A model generated the notes under the pieces. It searched no databases. It was not told the DNA's origin and saw nothing but the letters and a program-made list of their open reading frames with translations. A DNA stretch of 64,000 nt from Subsaximicrobium wynnwilliamsii (lineage in GTDB: Bacteria > Bacteroidota > Bacteroidia > Flavobacteriales > Flavobacteriaceae): NCBI RefSeq assembly GCF_007997225.1, contig NZ_VORM01000001.1, forward strand, positions 62,001-126,000, given 5' to 3'. Below are positions 7,382 through 15,647 of this stretch, piece after piece. A program made the position numbers and the translations under genes. Position 1 is the stretch's first letter, and each line of letters opens with the position of its first letter.

Positions 7382-7410
7382 GACTTTTTAAAAAACTTAC
7401 TTACCGTATA

Positions 7411-7442
7411 TTTACATAAACAACGGTATGGGTTTACTTTTG
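7411..7442 (+). promoter_or_regulatory. nadE promoter
   Basis: TACTTTTG (7435-7442) matches the -7 consensus TAnnTTTG. TTTA (7411-7414) lies about 20 bp upstream in place of TTTG. The start codon is at 7483. Confidence 0.5.
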
Positions 7443-7482
7443 TTTCGCAAAGGTAGCACTCTTTACATAAAACGCTCTATAA

Positions 7483-8271
7483 ATGAAAACAGAAAAAGTC
7501 GTAGATCATATTGTAAACTGGCTGAAGGAATATGCACAAAATGCTAAAGTCAAAGGATTTGTTATTGGTGTTTCCGGAGGCGTCGATTCTGCAGTGACGT
7601 CCACACTCTGTGCTAAAACAGGCTTAGAAACGCTATGTATAGAAATGCCTATTCATCAAGCAGAGAGTCATGTGAGCCGCGCAAACGAGCACATTGCTTT
7701 TCTAAAAAAAACATTTTCAAATATTAAAGAATGGCGTGTGGACTTGACGCCGGTTTTTGAGGAATTCAAGACCGAGGTATCGCTCGAAGCCCATGAAGAT
7801 ATCGTCAACATGGCATTGGCAAATACCAGAGCGCGATTGCGCATGACAACACTATATTATTACGCCGGTCTTCACGGCCTTTTAGTGGCAGGTACAGGAA
7901 ACAAAGTGGAAGACTTTGGCGTTGGTTTCTACACCAAATATGGCGATGGTGGTGTCGATTTAAGTCCTATTGCAGATTTGATGAAGTCTGAGGTATTTGA
8001 ATTAGCTCAATTTTTAAAAGTTCCAGAATCTATTATCAATGCTGCTCCCAGCGACGGACTTTTTGGCGACTCCCGAAGCGACGAAGCCCAGATTGGGGCC
8101 TCTTATCCAGAATTGGAATGGGCTATGAACTCCAAAGACAATGGTAAAACAGCTGTTGATTTTAAGGGAAGGAAGCGCGAGGTGTTTGAAATTTTCATGA
8201 CCTACCATCAAAACAATCAACATAAAATGCTCCCAATACCAATTTGTGAGATTCCTAAAAATTTTAAGTAG
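7483..8271 (+). CDS. nadE: NAD+ synthase, ammonia-dependent
   Basis: A 262-residue NadE without the glutaminase domain, so it should use free ammonia to amidate deamido-NAD+. The PP-loop SGGVDS is at 31-36. Further family motifs are NTRARLRMT, GTGNKVEDFGVGFYTKYGDGGVD and the SDGLFGDSRSDEAQIG loop. The gldB-gldC-nadE neighbourhood is common in Flavobacteriaceae. Confidence 0.95.
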   Translation: MKTEKVVDHIVNWLKEYAQNAKVKGFVIGVSGGVDSAVTSTLCAKTGLETLCIEMPIHQAESHVSRANEHIAFLKKTFSNIKEWRVDLTPVFEEFKTEVSLEAHEDIVNMALANTRARLRMTTLYYYAGLHGLLVAGTGNKVEDFGVGFYTKYGDGGVDLSPIADLMKSEVFELAQFLKVPESIINAAPSDGLFGDSRSDEAQIGASYPELEWAMNSKDNGKTAVDFKGRKREVFEIFMTYHQNNQHKMLPIPICEIPKNFK

Positions 8272-8401
8272 TCGCTGTTATTTTATTAAAAAACAGGCCT
8301 TTGTAATGGTTTTTTTTATTAAGTTTACGATACAAATCTCCACATTCTCGACCTTAGCATTAAGTTTTGGTAACCTTTACTAACCATTTAAATTATACAT
8401 T

Positions 8402-9031
8402 ATGATTAAGGTATTAGTTGTGGACAATCATCCTATAGTTACTACTGGCTTTGAACTCTATTTTAAAAACCACAAGGATATTTCAATCATCAAAACCTTG
8501 GGCAGTGGTGTCGATATTTTTGACTTTGTTAGAAATCATGAAGTGGATGTCATTATTTCTGAAATAGAACTTCCAGAGCTCAACGGCATTACGGCTATAC
8601 GGGCCATAAAGAAAGAATATGGCCATATAAACATCATCATGTTTAGTTATCATCCTGAAGAGATTTATGCCATTAGTGTCATTAAAGCTGGTGCATCGAG
8701 CTATATCCTAAAATCAGAACCGCTGGAGGTCATTGAAAAGGCCATTTACGATGTCAATAAGGGGAAAATACATCTCAGCGAAAAAATGTCCAAACATCTC
8801 AATTACAACGACACCAAAATGTCCAAGAGCAGGATCTACAAAAGGCTTTCGGCGCGTGAAGTGGAAGTGCTTAAACTTTTATCCTCTGGCAAGAAAAATA
8901 AAGAGATCGCAGTAGAGTTGGATATCAACGAGAAAACCGTAAGTACGTATAAGGCAAGGTTATTCAAAAAGCTCAATGTCAACAACCTCATCGATTTGGT
9001 AAATCAAGGCAAGCAAATTGACTTGAATTAG
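8402..9031 (+). CDS. NarL/LuxR-type response regulator with Glu at the phospho-acceptor position
   Basis: The 209-residue protein has an N-terminal receiver domain (about 1-120) and a C-terminal LuxR helix-turn-helix (LSAREVEVLKLLSSG, KEIAVELDINEKTVSTYKARL). The residue aligned with the phosphorylated Asp is Glu54 (SEIELPELNG; codon gaa), and the acidic pair is Asp8-Asn9. The switch Ser (MFSYHP) and Lys (ILKSEP) are kept. Glu often mimics phospho-Asp, so the protein may act without phosphorylation. No histidine kinase is adjacent. It converges on dnaG with only 11 bp between the stops. Confidence 0.88.
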   Translation: MIKVLVVDNHPIVTTGFELYFKNHKDISIIKTLGSGVDIFDFVRNHEVDVIISEIELPELNGITAIRAIKKEYGHINIIMFSYHPEEIYAISVIKAGASSYILKSEPLEVIEKAIYDVNKGKIHLSEKMSKHLNYNDTKMSKSRIYKRLSAREVEVLKLLSSGKKNKEIAVELDINEKTVSTYKARLFKKLNVNNLIDLVNQGKQIDLN

Positions 9032-9042
9032 AAGCAGCTGTT

Positions 9043-11010
9043 TTATATTTTTCCGCCTACTACTTTGCCTAGTTTTCTGGACAGTAACATTTTGAGGCTC
9101 AAGTAATCCTTAACATCTTCCAAAATACTTCTCGTATTCGCATTTTCCCTCAAGGTATCATTTTGATACTCTGCCACTTTCCTATCGATTAGAAAACATC
9201 TCAATGTGAGAATGGTTTGCGTAACCAATTGTGGGATACTTTGTTTTTTTCCCTTCGGAATAATTTGATTTCGCTCCCAATCGTGCAAACGATAACGCTC
9301 ATCATCCATTAAGATCGAAGTCACATCACTGGCTAATCCCTGCTCCAACTGATTCACGAAATTTTTCGTTGAAAACTCCGGAGTTTGGTTTAAAGTATCA
9401 ATAATATTATAATAAAGCGTCTTGAAATTGGCATTGGTAAACTGCATCTCATCCTCTTGCAAGTCCATGTAAATTTTCTCAAAAACCTTGGCATGATGCA
9501 CCACAGGCTCTAATTTGAGCGCTCCATCCTCAGTTTCCTTTAAAACCAAGTCTTCAAAATCCTCGGTTTCGGTGCCATACAGCAACAAAATCTCAATGAT
9601 TTTTTTTTCCAGTTCAAATTGCAAATCCACTTTGTTGCTAGGCGCGTCGGATTTGATCACATCAAAGGATTTCTGTTTGGAGGGATAAGATTTATTGGCC
9701 TCCTGGGTTTCCTTCTTATTGAGTTGAGCCAAAGTATTGAAAAGCACTTCTTCGCTAATGGCCATTATTTTAGAGCACTCTTGGATGTAGATTTCCCTTT
9801 TGATTTGATCGGGAATTTTAGAGATGCTATTGACAATTTCACGAATGGTTTCGGCTTTTCTTATGGGATCATTTTTTGCCTCTTTCACCAACAATGAGGC
9901 TTTGAATTGAATGAAATCCTTGGCATTGGCTTCAAGATATTCAGTTAGCTCTTCCAAAGTATTTTGCTTAGCGAAACTATCGGGGTCCTCACCTTCTGGA
10001 AATCCGCAGACTCTCACATTCATACCTTGTTCCAAAATCAAATCTATCCCGCGAACTGAGGCGCGAATGCCAGCAGCATCCCCATCAAAAAGCACCGTGA
10101 TATTATTGGTCAAGCGGTTGATCAATCGTATTTGTTCGGGGGTAAGCGCAGTTCCAGAAGAAGCCACGACATTTTCAATACCGGTTTGATAAAACTGGAT
10201 CACATCGGTATAGCCTTCCACCAAATAACAATTATCCTCTTTGGCGATGGCTTGTTTGGCATGGTAAATCCCATAAAGCACTTTGCCTTTATGGTAAACT
10301 TCGCTCTCGGGAGAATTTAGGTACTTGGCCGCTTTTTTATCAGCCTTCAAAATACGTCCGCCAAAACCCAAAACGCGTCCGCTCATACTGTGAATGGGAA
10401 ACATGACCCGACCCTTAAAGCGGTCGAATTTCTTATCGACCTTTACAATCGTGAGTCCCGTTTTGTCTAGAAACTCCAACTGGTAGCCTTTTTTCAAAGC
10501 CTCATCGGTAAAGGCTTGCCAATCGTCAAGACAGTAGCCCAAATTGAACTCCTTGATGGTTTCGTTGGTAAAACCGCGTTCTTTAAAATAGCTGAGCCCT
10601 ACCGCTTGACCTTGATCGGTCTTGAGCATTATTTTTTGAAAATAGGTTTGAGCGAATTCGTTGACCAAATACATGCTCTCGCGTTCATTGGCTTCTTGCT
10701 TTTGCTCATCGCTTTGTTCGGTTTCCTCAATTTCTATATTGTACTTTTTGGCGAGATATTTTATGGCTTCCGGATAGGTAAAATGCTCATGTTCCATCAA
10801 GAAGGTAATGGCATTCCCTCCTTTTCCGCTAGAAAAATCCTTCCAAATTTGCTTTACAGGAGACACCATAAAACTGGGCGAACGCTCATCGCTAAACGGG
10901 CTCAATCCCTTGAAATTGCTCCCAGACTTCTTCAATTGCACAAAATCGCCGATAACCTCCTCTACGCGAGCAGTTTCAAATACATGGTCTATGGTGGCTT
11001 TTGCTATCAA
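9043..11010 (-). CDS. dnaG: DNA primase DnaG lacking the zinc-ribbon ligands
   Basis: A 655-residue DnaG. The N-terminal domain keeps the frame of the CHC2 motif, but every ligand is replaced: the usual CPFH reads SPFS and the CFGCG turn reads DFSSG. The TOPRIM core is intact, with LVEGYTDVIQFYQTGIENVV carrying the catalytic Glu and VLFDGDAAG carrying the Asp pair. A long C-terminal DnaB-binding region follows. It makes RNA primers at the replication fork. Loss of the zinc site appears to be a lineage feature, since the rest of the gene is well preserved. Confidence 0.93.
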   Translation of the reverse strand: MIAKATIDHVFETARVEEVIGDFVQLKKSGSNFKGLSPFSDERSPSFMVSPVKQIWKDFSSGKGGNAITFLMEHEHFTYPEAIKYLAKKYNIEIEETEQSDEQKQEANERESMYLVNEFAQTYFQKIMLKTDQGQAVGLSYFKERGFTNETIKEFNLGYCLDDWQAFTDEALKKGYQLEFLDKTGLTIVKVDKKFDRFKGRVMFPIHSMSGRVLGFGGRILKADKKAAKYLNSPESEVYHKGKVLYGIYHAKQAIAKEDNCYLVEGYTDVIQFYQTGIENVVASSGTALTPEQIRLINRLTNNITVLFDGDAAGIRASVRGIDLILEQGMNVRVCGFPEGEDPDSFAKQNTLEELTEYLEANAKDFIQFKASLLVKEAKNDPIRKAETIREIVNSISKIPDQIKREIYIQECSKIMAISEEVLFNTLAQLNKKETQEANKSYPSKQKSFDVIKSDAPSNKVDLQFELEKKIIEILLLYGTETEDFEDLVLKETEDGALKLEPVVHHAKVFEKIYMDLQEDEMQFTNANFKTLYYNIIDTLNQTPEFSTKNFVNQLEQGLASDVTSILMDDERYRLHDWERNQIIPKGKKQSIPQLVTQTILTLRCFLIDRKVAEYQNDTLRENANTRSILEDVKDYLSLKMLLSRKLGKVVGGKI

Positions 11011-11294
11011 TTCTGAAGATTTTAAGAACGGTAAAAATACATAAATTTAAGCCGAATACGGAAGGATTGAAAATTGTTAAAAGTTTTAAAAATCAAAACA
11101 CACAAGCATTTCTATGCAATACCTTTAATTTGAGCTGAAAATCAACCTTCAAATACCGTGGCCACTAAAATACCAATAGCTGGCAATGTCAAAAATGCGC
11201 AAGCAGTTATCTTAACTAAGGCAATTCATGTTTTTGGCAATGCTTAGATCAAGGCCTTAGAAGGCAACACAGAAGGTAAAATCGAAATCAATAT

Positions 11295-11393
11295 CCTCGG
11301 GGCAAGCCCACATGGCATACAATGCAAGATGTTCGTTGTGTTTCGTAGCAAGCCCAGGGGAATTAACCCTCTGAAGGGATTTAAGAATGCCTT
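11295..11393. repeat. Dispersed ~95-bp repeat (CCTCGGGGCAAGCCCACA...), copy 1
   Basis: It shares CCTCGGGGCAAGCCCACA, ATGTTC, TTTCG, GCAAGCC, GGGGAAT, CCCTCTG and AGGGATTTAA in the same order with 52291-52381. The centre is more diverged. It resembles the kind of imperfect palindromic element found with REP-associated transposases, but no transposase is in the window. Confidence 0.65.
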
Positions 11394-11446
11394 TAATAAT
11401 GGGTAAAAAGAAAAAGCTAAGGAAGGCTAAAAGGAAGCCGATTAGT

Positions 11447-11497
11447 CAAAAAACAAATTCCAAATTCCAAAATATTAGCTTTAGAATTTGGAATTTG
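11447..11497 (-). terminator. Probable terminator after the 11514-14036 operon
   Basis: CAAATTCCAAATTC (11454-11467) and GAATTTGGAATTTG (11484-11497) form a 14-bp perfect stem with a 16-nt loop. On the minus strand a T-rich run follows. It sits 17 bp after the stop of the barrel-protein gene. Confidence 0.6.
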
Positions 11498-11513
11498 GAA
11501 TCTGGACTAAAGT

Positions 11514-12602
11514 TTAGTCAAAATCAAAACGAACACCCAGTGACACGTTATTTTGGTCTATAAGTTGATCCTTGAAAACGGTATTGAGATCGTATTTGGC
11601 ATAAAGGCTTATTTCATCGATACCAATATAAGCGCTCAAACCATACACAAAGTCGGAGGTATTGTAGTTGCGTCTTATTTTTTGTTTCACACGGTCGCCA
11701 TCTTCCTTGTACTTCAATTTTTGTTGGGTGCCAATGTTAAAACCGCCATAAGCCCCAACGCCAAATTTGACCTGTTTGTGAGTAGTATATCTAAAATAAT
11801 CTTCCTTTTCAATTTTTTTGGAAGGCCCAAATTCAAAAAAGATGGGCACTACCACATTGGTTACCCTAAATTGCGACTGCCTTAATTCTGATGGAAAAGT
11901 CTCTAAAGTAGTGCTATTGCCATTCTGTTCAAAATATTGGTCATCTTTTGGAGAGAATTTATTCCATTGAAATGAAAGTCCGTACTTGAAACGAATGGCG
12001 TTACTGTTTTTAAGCACCCTCGTATTCCAGGCCACTCCCAACTCCACAAAACCAGACCCCAAAAAACTATAGGTGTCACCCAAAGACTCGCCATCTATAA
12101 TCGCGTTGTTCACACCAATGGCAAAAACCAAATTGCTGTACGTACGTTCGTCATACACTTTAGGTTTGCTTTTATTTTTTTCGATACTCCAAATCGATAT
12201 GTCTTCCTCATCGTTCTCACCGCGAAACGTAATTGTTATTGCATTTTTTTGTTCATCAGAGTCAATTTCTGGATTGCGCTCCAACAGCGCAATTTTGTTA
12301 TCGATAATAGCCAATCGGTTCTCAATATTCTGGGCGCGCTTTTGAGCCGCCTCACTTTTTAGGGCCTCAGCCTCATCTTTTGTGATTTTATCGTCTTCCA
12401 AACGTGCATTGATTGCCTCGACCTCAGACTTTAAAAACTCGCGTTCTTCGGTCTCAATGCGCTCTTTGAGCTCAACAAGCGATTTTATGCGATTTGAGGT
12501 TTGTGCGATTTTAAGGCTATCGGCTTGTTGTTCTTGTGCCGAAATTTCTAAACTGATTAGGCATAACAGGCCCAATACCACATACTTTGTAATTGTAGTC
12601 AT
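11514..12602 (-). CDS. Outer membrane beta-barrel protein with N-terminal coiled coil
   Basis: A 362-residue exported protein with a signal peptide ending near SAQEQQ. Charged heptad-rich helices follow at about 30-110 (SLVELKERIETEEREFLKSE...), then a C-terminal half of alternating beta strands ending in NVSLGVRFDFD, typical of an outer-membrane barrel. The coiled coil probably reaches into the periplasm. It is the last gene of an operon with an ECF sigma factor and an anti-sigma-like protein, so it is likely one of the regulon outputs. Specific function unknown. Confidence 0.72.
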   Translation of the reverse strand: MTTITKYVVLGLLCLISLEISAQEQQADSLKIAQTSNRIKSLVELKERIETEEREFLKSEVEAINARLEDDKITKDEAEALKSEAAQKRAQNIENRLAIIDNKIALLERNPEIDSDEQKNAITITFRGENDEEDISIWSIEKNKSKPKVYDERTYSNLVFAIGVNNAIIDGESLGDTYSFLGSGFVELGVAWNTRVLKNSNAIRFKYGLSFQWNKFSPKDDQYFEQNGNSTTLETFPSELRQSQFRVTNVVVPIFFEFGPSKKIEKEDYFRYTTHKQVKFGVGAYGGFNIGTQQKLKYKEDGDRVKQKIRRNYNTSDFVYGLSAYIGIDEISLYAKYDLNTVFKDQLIDQNNVSLGVRFDFD

Positions 12603-12619
12603 AATCTTCGATTTTTAGT

Positions 12620-12641
12620 GCTGAAAAAACAGTTTTTCAGC
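12620..12641. promoter_or_regulatory. Hairpin in the anti-sigma/barrel intergenic region
   Basis: GCTGAAAAA and TTTTTCAGC form a 9-bp stem with an ACAG loop, 17 bp upstream of the barrel gene start. It could limit read-through from the sigma and anti-sigma genes or shape the 5' end. Confidence 0.4.
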
Positions 12642-12683
12642 AGAAGTTTAAAATTGATGTTAAATTGGCTTATTAAATAATGA

Positions 12684-12703
12684 GATTCCCGCTTTCGCTG
12701 GCA
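12684..12703 (+). repeat. TTTC-loop palindrome (CCCGCTTTCGCGGG family), diverged
   Basis: ATTCCCGCTTTCGCTGGCAC is a copy with a damaged right arm, directly after the stop of the anti-sigma-like gene. Confidence 0.45.
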
Positions 12704-13486
12704 CTAATCGTTACGCTCGGCAACTGCAGTTCTTACCGTCTTATAACTGGATATTAAAGCATCGAAAACTTTTGATCGAAACGAATGGTCCAAATCGGCC
12801 TCAACGTCTTGAAGCAGGGATTGGGCACTTACCGTCATTGTGTTTCCCTTTTGTAATCGCTGTTTTGTAATATCTTTTTCGGCTTGCTTTAAAAGCCTTT
12901 CAATCTCCTCGTCGCTGGCCATCCCTGCTTTGGTTTCAAGATTTTTTATTTCTGCAGCCACCGCCATCACATATTCTTCCTCCTGTATGGTGTTAGTGCT
13001 TGAAGGAGCTCCTTTATCTTGATGGATGGATTTTGTCACTGCCAATTTTTCGTCGGAAGGCTGTCTAACTGGTTTTTGTGTGTAAAGCTTCGTAGGCGTC
13101 GTATTTAGTTTTGAAGTTGCCTTTGGTGTTTCCGTTACTTCTGAAACATTCGCTTGCGGTTGCAAAATAGACTTCTGCTCAACTTTTTTGACAGACTTAG
13201 ATTCATTTTCAGAGTTGGAAATGCTTGATGTACTTTCATTGGCCTCAGTAGCAACCGTATTTTGTCTTACCGGCAAGCCTTCCGAAGCTTTAAAAAATAA
13301 GCTGCTTACCAAAAGCACTCCCATCACACTGGCCGCGATGCCCATAAACCATATTAGCGGCTTAGACTTGTTCTTTTGCTCAGCGTCCAAGGCATGAGAC
13401 AGTTTCTCCCAAGCATCCTCGCTGGGTTGAATCTTACGCTGCTCCATGCGTTTCTTGATATCTTCCTCAAATTTTATTGGTGCCAT
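12704..13486 (-). CDS. Anti-sigma-factor-like single-pass membrane protein
   Basis: 260 residues: a short cytoplasmic N-terminus (KRMEQRKIQPSEDAWEKLS), one membrane segment at about 44-65 (LIWFMGIAASVMGVLLVSSLFF), then a low-complexity Ser/Thr/Lys-rich periplasmic region and a helical end. The 20-bp overlap with the upstream ECF sigma gene and the PSEDAWEKL motif, common in flavobacterial proteins paired with ECF sigma factors, suggest an anti-sigma role. No zinc-binding ZAS motif is present, so this is inferred from context. Confidence 0.65.
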   Translation of the reverse strand: MAPIKFEEDIKKRMEQRKIQPSEDAWEKLSHALDAEQKNKSKPLIWFMGIAASVMGVLLVSSLFFKASEGLPVRQNTVATEANESTSSISNSENESKSVKKVEQKSILQPQANVSEVTETPKATSKLNTTPTKLYTQKPVRQPSDEKLAVTKSIHQDKGAPSSTNTIQEEEYVMAVAAEIKNLETKAGMASDEEIERLLKQAEKDITKQRLQKGNTMTVSAQSLLQDVEADLDHSFRSKVFDALISSYKTVRTAVAERND

Positions 13487-14036
13487 AACTGCTGCTGTTT
13501 AATTCTTTAATCTGTTTTTGTAGCATTTGCCTCGCCTTGAATAATTGGGATTTTGACGTCCCAACTGTGATCTTCAGCATCTTTGCAATCTCATCGTGCT
13601 TGTATCCTTCGATGGCATACATCACGAAAACCATGCGATACCCTTCTGGCAAGGCGTCAATGAGCATTTGAATTTGCGCCACCTCGATCTGGGAATCGAT
13701 ATTATTGTAATACTCGGCGGGCAATTGCACTTCATCCAAGGAAAACAGGACCTGCTTTGATTGCCTCAAATATGAAATGGATTCCCTAACCATAATTCGC
13801 CTTAACCAGCCTTCAAATGAACCTTTGTTTTCAAATTCGTTAAGATTTTTAAAGGCCTTCAAAAAAGCCTTGAGCATAACCGATTCCGCATTATGGATGT
13901 CCTTTATATAATACCTACATACACTCAACATTTTTGCTGCGTGCGTATTGAACAGCGCTTGCTGTGCATCTCGCTTGCCTTTGGCTGCCTTTTTTATGAG
14001 GTCAATGTTGTTATGATGTAAATGGATGACTTTCAA
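13467..14036 (-). CDS. ECF-type RNA polymerase sigma factor
   Basis: A 189-residue sigma-70 family protein of the extracytoplasmic-function type. Region 2 is seen in AAKMLSVCRYYIKDIHNAESVMLKAFLKAFKNL (split motif at about 33-65) and FEGWLRRIMVRESISYLR. Region 4 is YRMVFVMYAIEGYKHDEIAKML followed by SKSQLFKARQML. It heads the operon with the anti-sigma-like gene and the barrel protein, an arrangement common in Bacteroidota for envelope responses. The inducing signal is unknown. Confidence 0.9.
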   Translation of the reverse strand: MKVIHLHHNNIDLIKKAAKGKRDAQQALFNTHAAKMLSVCRYYIKDIHNAESVMLKAFLKAFKNLNEFENKGSFEGWLRRIMVRESISYLRQSKQVLFSLDEVQLPAEYYNNIDSQIEVAQIQMLIDALPEGYRMVFVMYAIEGYKHDEIAKMLKITVGTSKSQLFKARQMLQKQIKELNSSSYGTNKI

Positions 14037-14441
14037 AGTTGCTTTTGTTTGGTCTTCTATTTATAAAGACGCTTAATTTCATAAAATGGTTGCCTGGGCA
14101 CATGACAATTTAAGCTTCAGTGTTTGAATTCAAAGTTAATATTTTTCAAATATTTGATAATCAATTATTTATAGCTGCGCAAAAAATAAAAGAAAATTAG
14201 CCCTACTTCGCAATGCATGAACTTTATCTGCAATTAAAATTGAGTCTGTAGCTCAAAGGGGCTTATGATGCTCATGCATCCTTTAATAGGCCTAAAATAA
14301 CGAAAGAGTCAATTTTATATTTTATTGAGCAAAGATACCAGCCTAATTGAAAGTACATTACAACACGCTTAAAAAGCAAGGTAGACTTTTAACTCTACCA
14401 ACTAAACTGGGATTCCAGTTCGAATCACAAAACACTAACCC
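14037..14441. other. 405-bp gap without a recognisable gene
   Basis: An AT-rich region upstream of the ECF sigma gene. Two short stretches (about 14248-14282 and 14378-14425) look vaguely like tRNA D-arm and T-arm words, including GTTCGAATC, but they do not fold into a tRNA. No other feature was seen. Confidence 0.5.
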
Positions 14442-14603
14442 ATGATAATAACAAAACTTTTAGGCCTTACAGGTGCCATTACCAAAGATAAAAAAGCTAA
14501 GATCATAATTCTGCTCATTGAAATCGCATTTCTTGCTTATGCCATTTCGCAACATGAAAATAATGAAAAGGATAATGATCTACCAGCCAAAAGACTAAAT
14601 TAA
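14442..14603 (+). CDS. Small predicted membrane protein, 53 residues
   Basis: An ORF of 53 codons from ATG at 14442 to TAA at 14601-14603. It has a Lys-rich start (MIITKLLGLTGAITKDKKAK), a hydrophobic helix IIILLIEIAFLAYAI (about 21-35), and a charged tail of Asn, Glu, Asp and Lys. Codon use looks natural. It stands alone between the ECF sigma gene and the ferritin-like pair. No function can be assigned, and a chance ORF is not excluded. Confidence 0.45.
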   Translation: MIITKLLGLTGAITKDKKAKIIILLIEIAFLAYAISQHENNEKDNDLPAKRLN

Positions 14604-14726
14604 GCAGCCCCACAATCACTTCTCGAAAAAAATTCAGAACTCCCATAAAAATGGGTATTCAACAGCTTTTATTATTCAAAATTCAAGTACATATTTTTTT
14701 GAACTTTTCATTTTTATTACGTTAAA

Positions 14727-14764
14727 AACGAGAAAATGAAAACCGGGTGCTTGATTTTCTCGTT
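14727..14764. promoter_or_regulatory. 11-bp stem hairpin upstream of the ferritin-like genes
   Basis: AACGAGAAAAT (14727-14737) and ATTTTCTCGTT (14754-14764) are perfect inverted repeats around a 16-nt loop, about 100 bp before the first ferritin-like gene. No T-run follows, so a regulatory or mRNA-end structure is more likely than a terminator. Confidence 0.4.
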
Positions 14765-14865
14765 AGTATCATAAATGACCCAATTCTCATGTCTCCATTG
14801 TTAAACCAAAACTAATGAAGACTAACAACCAAAAATAATCAATGTTTAACTTAAATAATAGGAAT

Positions 14866-15618
14866 ATGAAAAACGCAAGTAAAAACGAAAGTACTACAGA
14901 AGGTAAGACTTTTAAGAACCGACGCCAATTTTTGAAACTTAGCGGAATGGCGGTTTTAGGATCAGGTCTTTTAATTGCCTGTAGCGACGACGACGATATT
15001 ATCAATACGCCAGATCCCATTTTTGATTTAGGCGCAGGCAATTTAGGTATTTTAAACTACGCCTACGCTCTAGAGCAATTGGAAGCCGCTTTCTATACCA
15101 AAGTTCTTGACGGCGGTTATTGGGCAGGTGCCGCGACCAATGAAAAAATCATTATGGAAGATCTTTATAATCACGAAATAATTCATAGAGAGTTTTTTAG
15201 AACAGCAATTACTTCAGTTGCACCAGATCAAATCGTACCAGATTTGGAATTTGATTTTAGTTCTGTGAATTTTGACAGCCGCGAATCAGTCCTCAACATC
15301 TCACAAATTCTAGAAGATACCGGCGTAAAAGCTTATAATGGCGCGGGACAGTTAATTGATGTAAGTGATGATGCTGGTCAGGCATACTTATTGTTGGCTG
15401 GGAAAATAGTTTCGGTAGAGGCTAGACATGCTTCTGCAATTAGAGACTTAATTGATCCAGGATCAATGGATTTTGCAGGAGATGATATTCTTATTAATCT
15501 TGGCGGGACAGGGCTAGCTTATGACAAAGCTGCAACTCCAACAGAGGTTCTTACAGAAGTTGGTGCTACAGGATTTGTAGTGACTCCATTTACTGCAAAT
15601 AATTTACCAACATCGTAA
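14866..15618 (+). CDS. Ferritin-like (Ferritin_2) lipoprotein, Tat-type signal
   Basis: The start at 14866 (MKNASKNES; AGGAAT just upstream) is preferred to the in-frame ATG at 14842. The N-terminus has a twin-arginine-like NRRQFLKLSG motif and a lipobox LLIACS, so the protein is probably exported folded and lipidated. The body is a Ferritin_2-like four-helix fold: YALEQLEAAFYTKVL, NHEIIHREFF and SVEARHASAIRDL supply Glu/His pairs suited to a di-metal site. It is paired with a second ferritin-like gene 29 bp downstream. Function in such pairs is not established. Confidence 0.82.
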   Translation: MKNASKNESTTEGKTFKNRRQFLKLSGMAVLGSGLLIACSDDDDIINTPDPIFDLGAGNLGILNYAYALEQLEAAFYTKVLDGGYWAGAATNEKIIMEDLYNHEIIHREFFRTAITSVAPDQIVPDLEFDFSSVNFDSRESVLNISQILEDTGVKAYNGAGQLIDVSDDAGQAYLLLAGKIVSVEARHASAIRDLIDPGSMDFAGDDILINLGGTGLAYDKAATPTEVLTEVGATGFVVTPFTANNLPTS

Positions 15619-15647
15619 TCAATTAATCTTAATTTAAAAACAACATT

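Larger units (their letters stand above)
11011..11513. other. 503-bp gap: possible gene remnant, dispersed repeat and terminator
   Basis: No intact gene is seen. About 11158-11290 reads like decayed coding sequence (VATKIPIAGNVKNAQAV, a stop, then IKALEGNTEGKIEIN in the same frame), which I could not assign. It is followed by a repeat shared with 52.3 kb (11295-11393) and a strong inverted repeat (11454-11497). Confidence 0.45.

Noticed and set aside
14248-14425. tRNA-like words (GTAGCTCA near 14254 and GTTCGAATC near 14418)
   Set aside because: The distance is too long, no acceptor stem can be formed, and the T-arm does not pair. At most a decayed fragment or chance.
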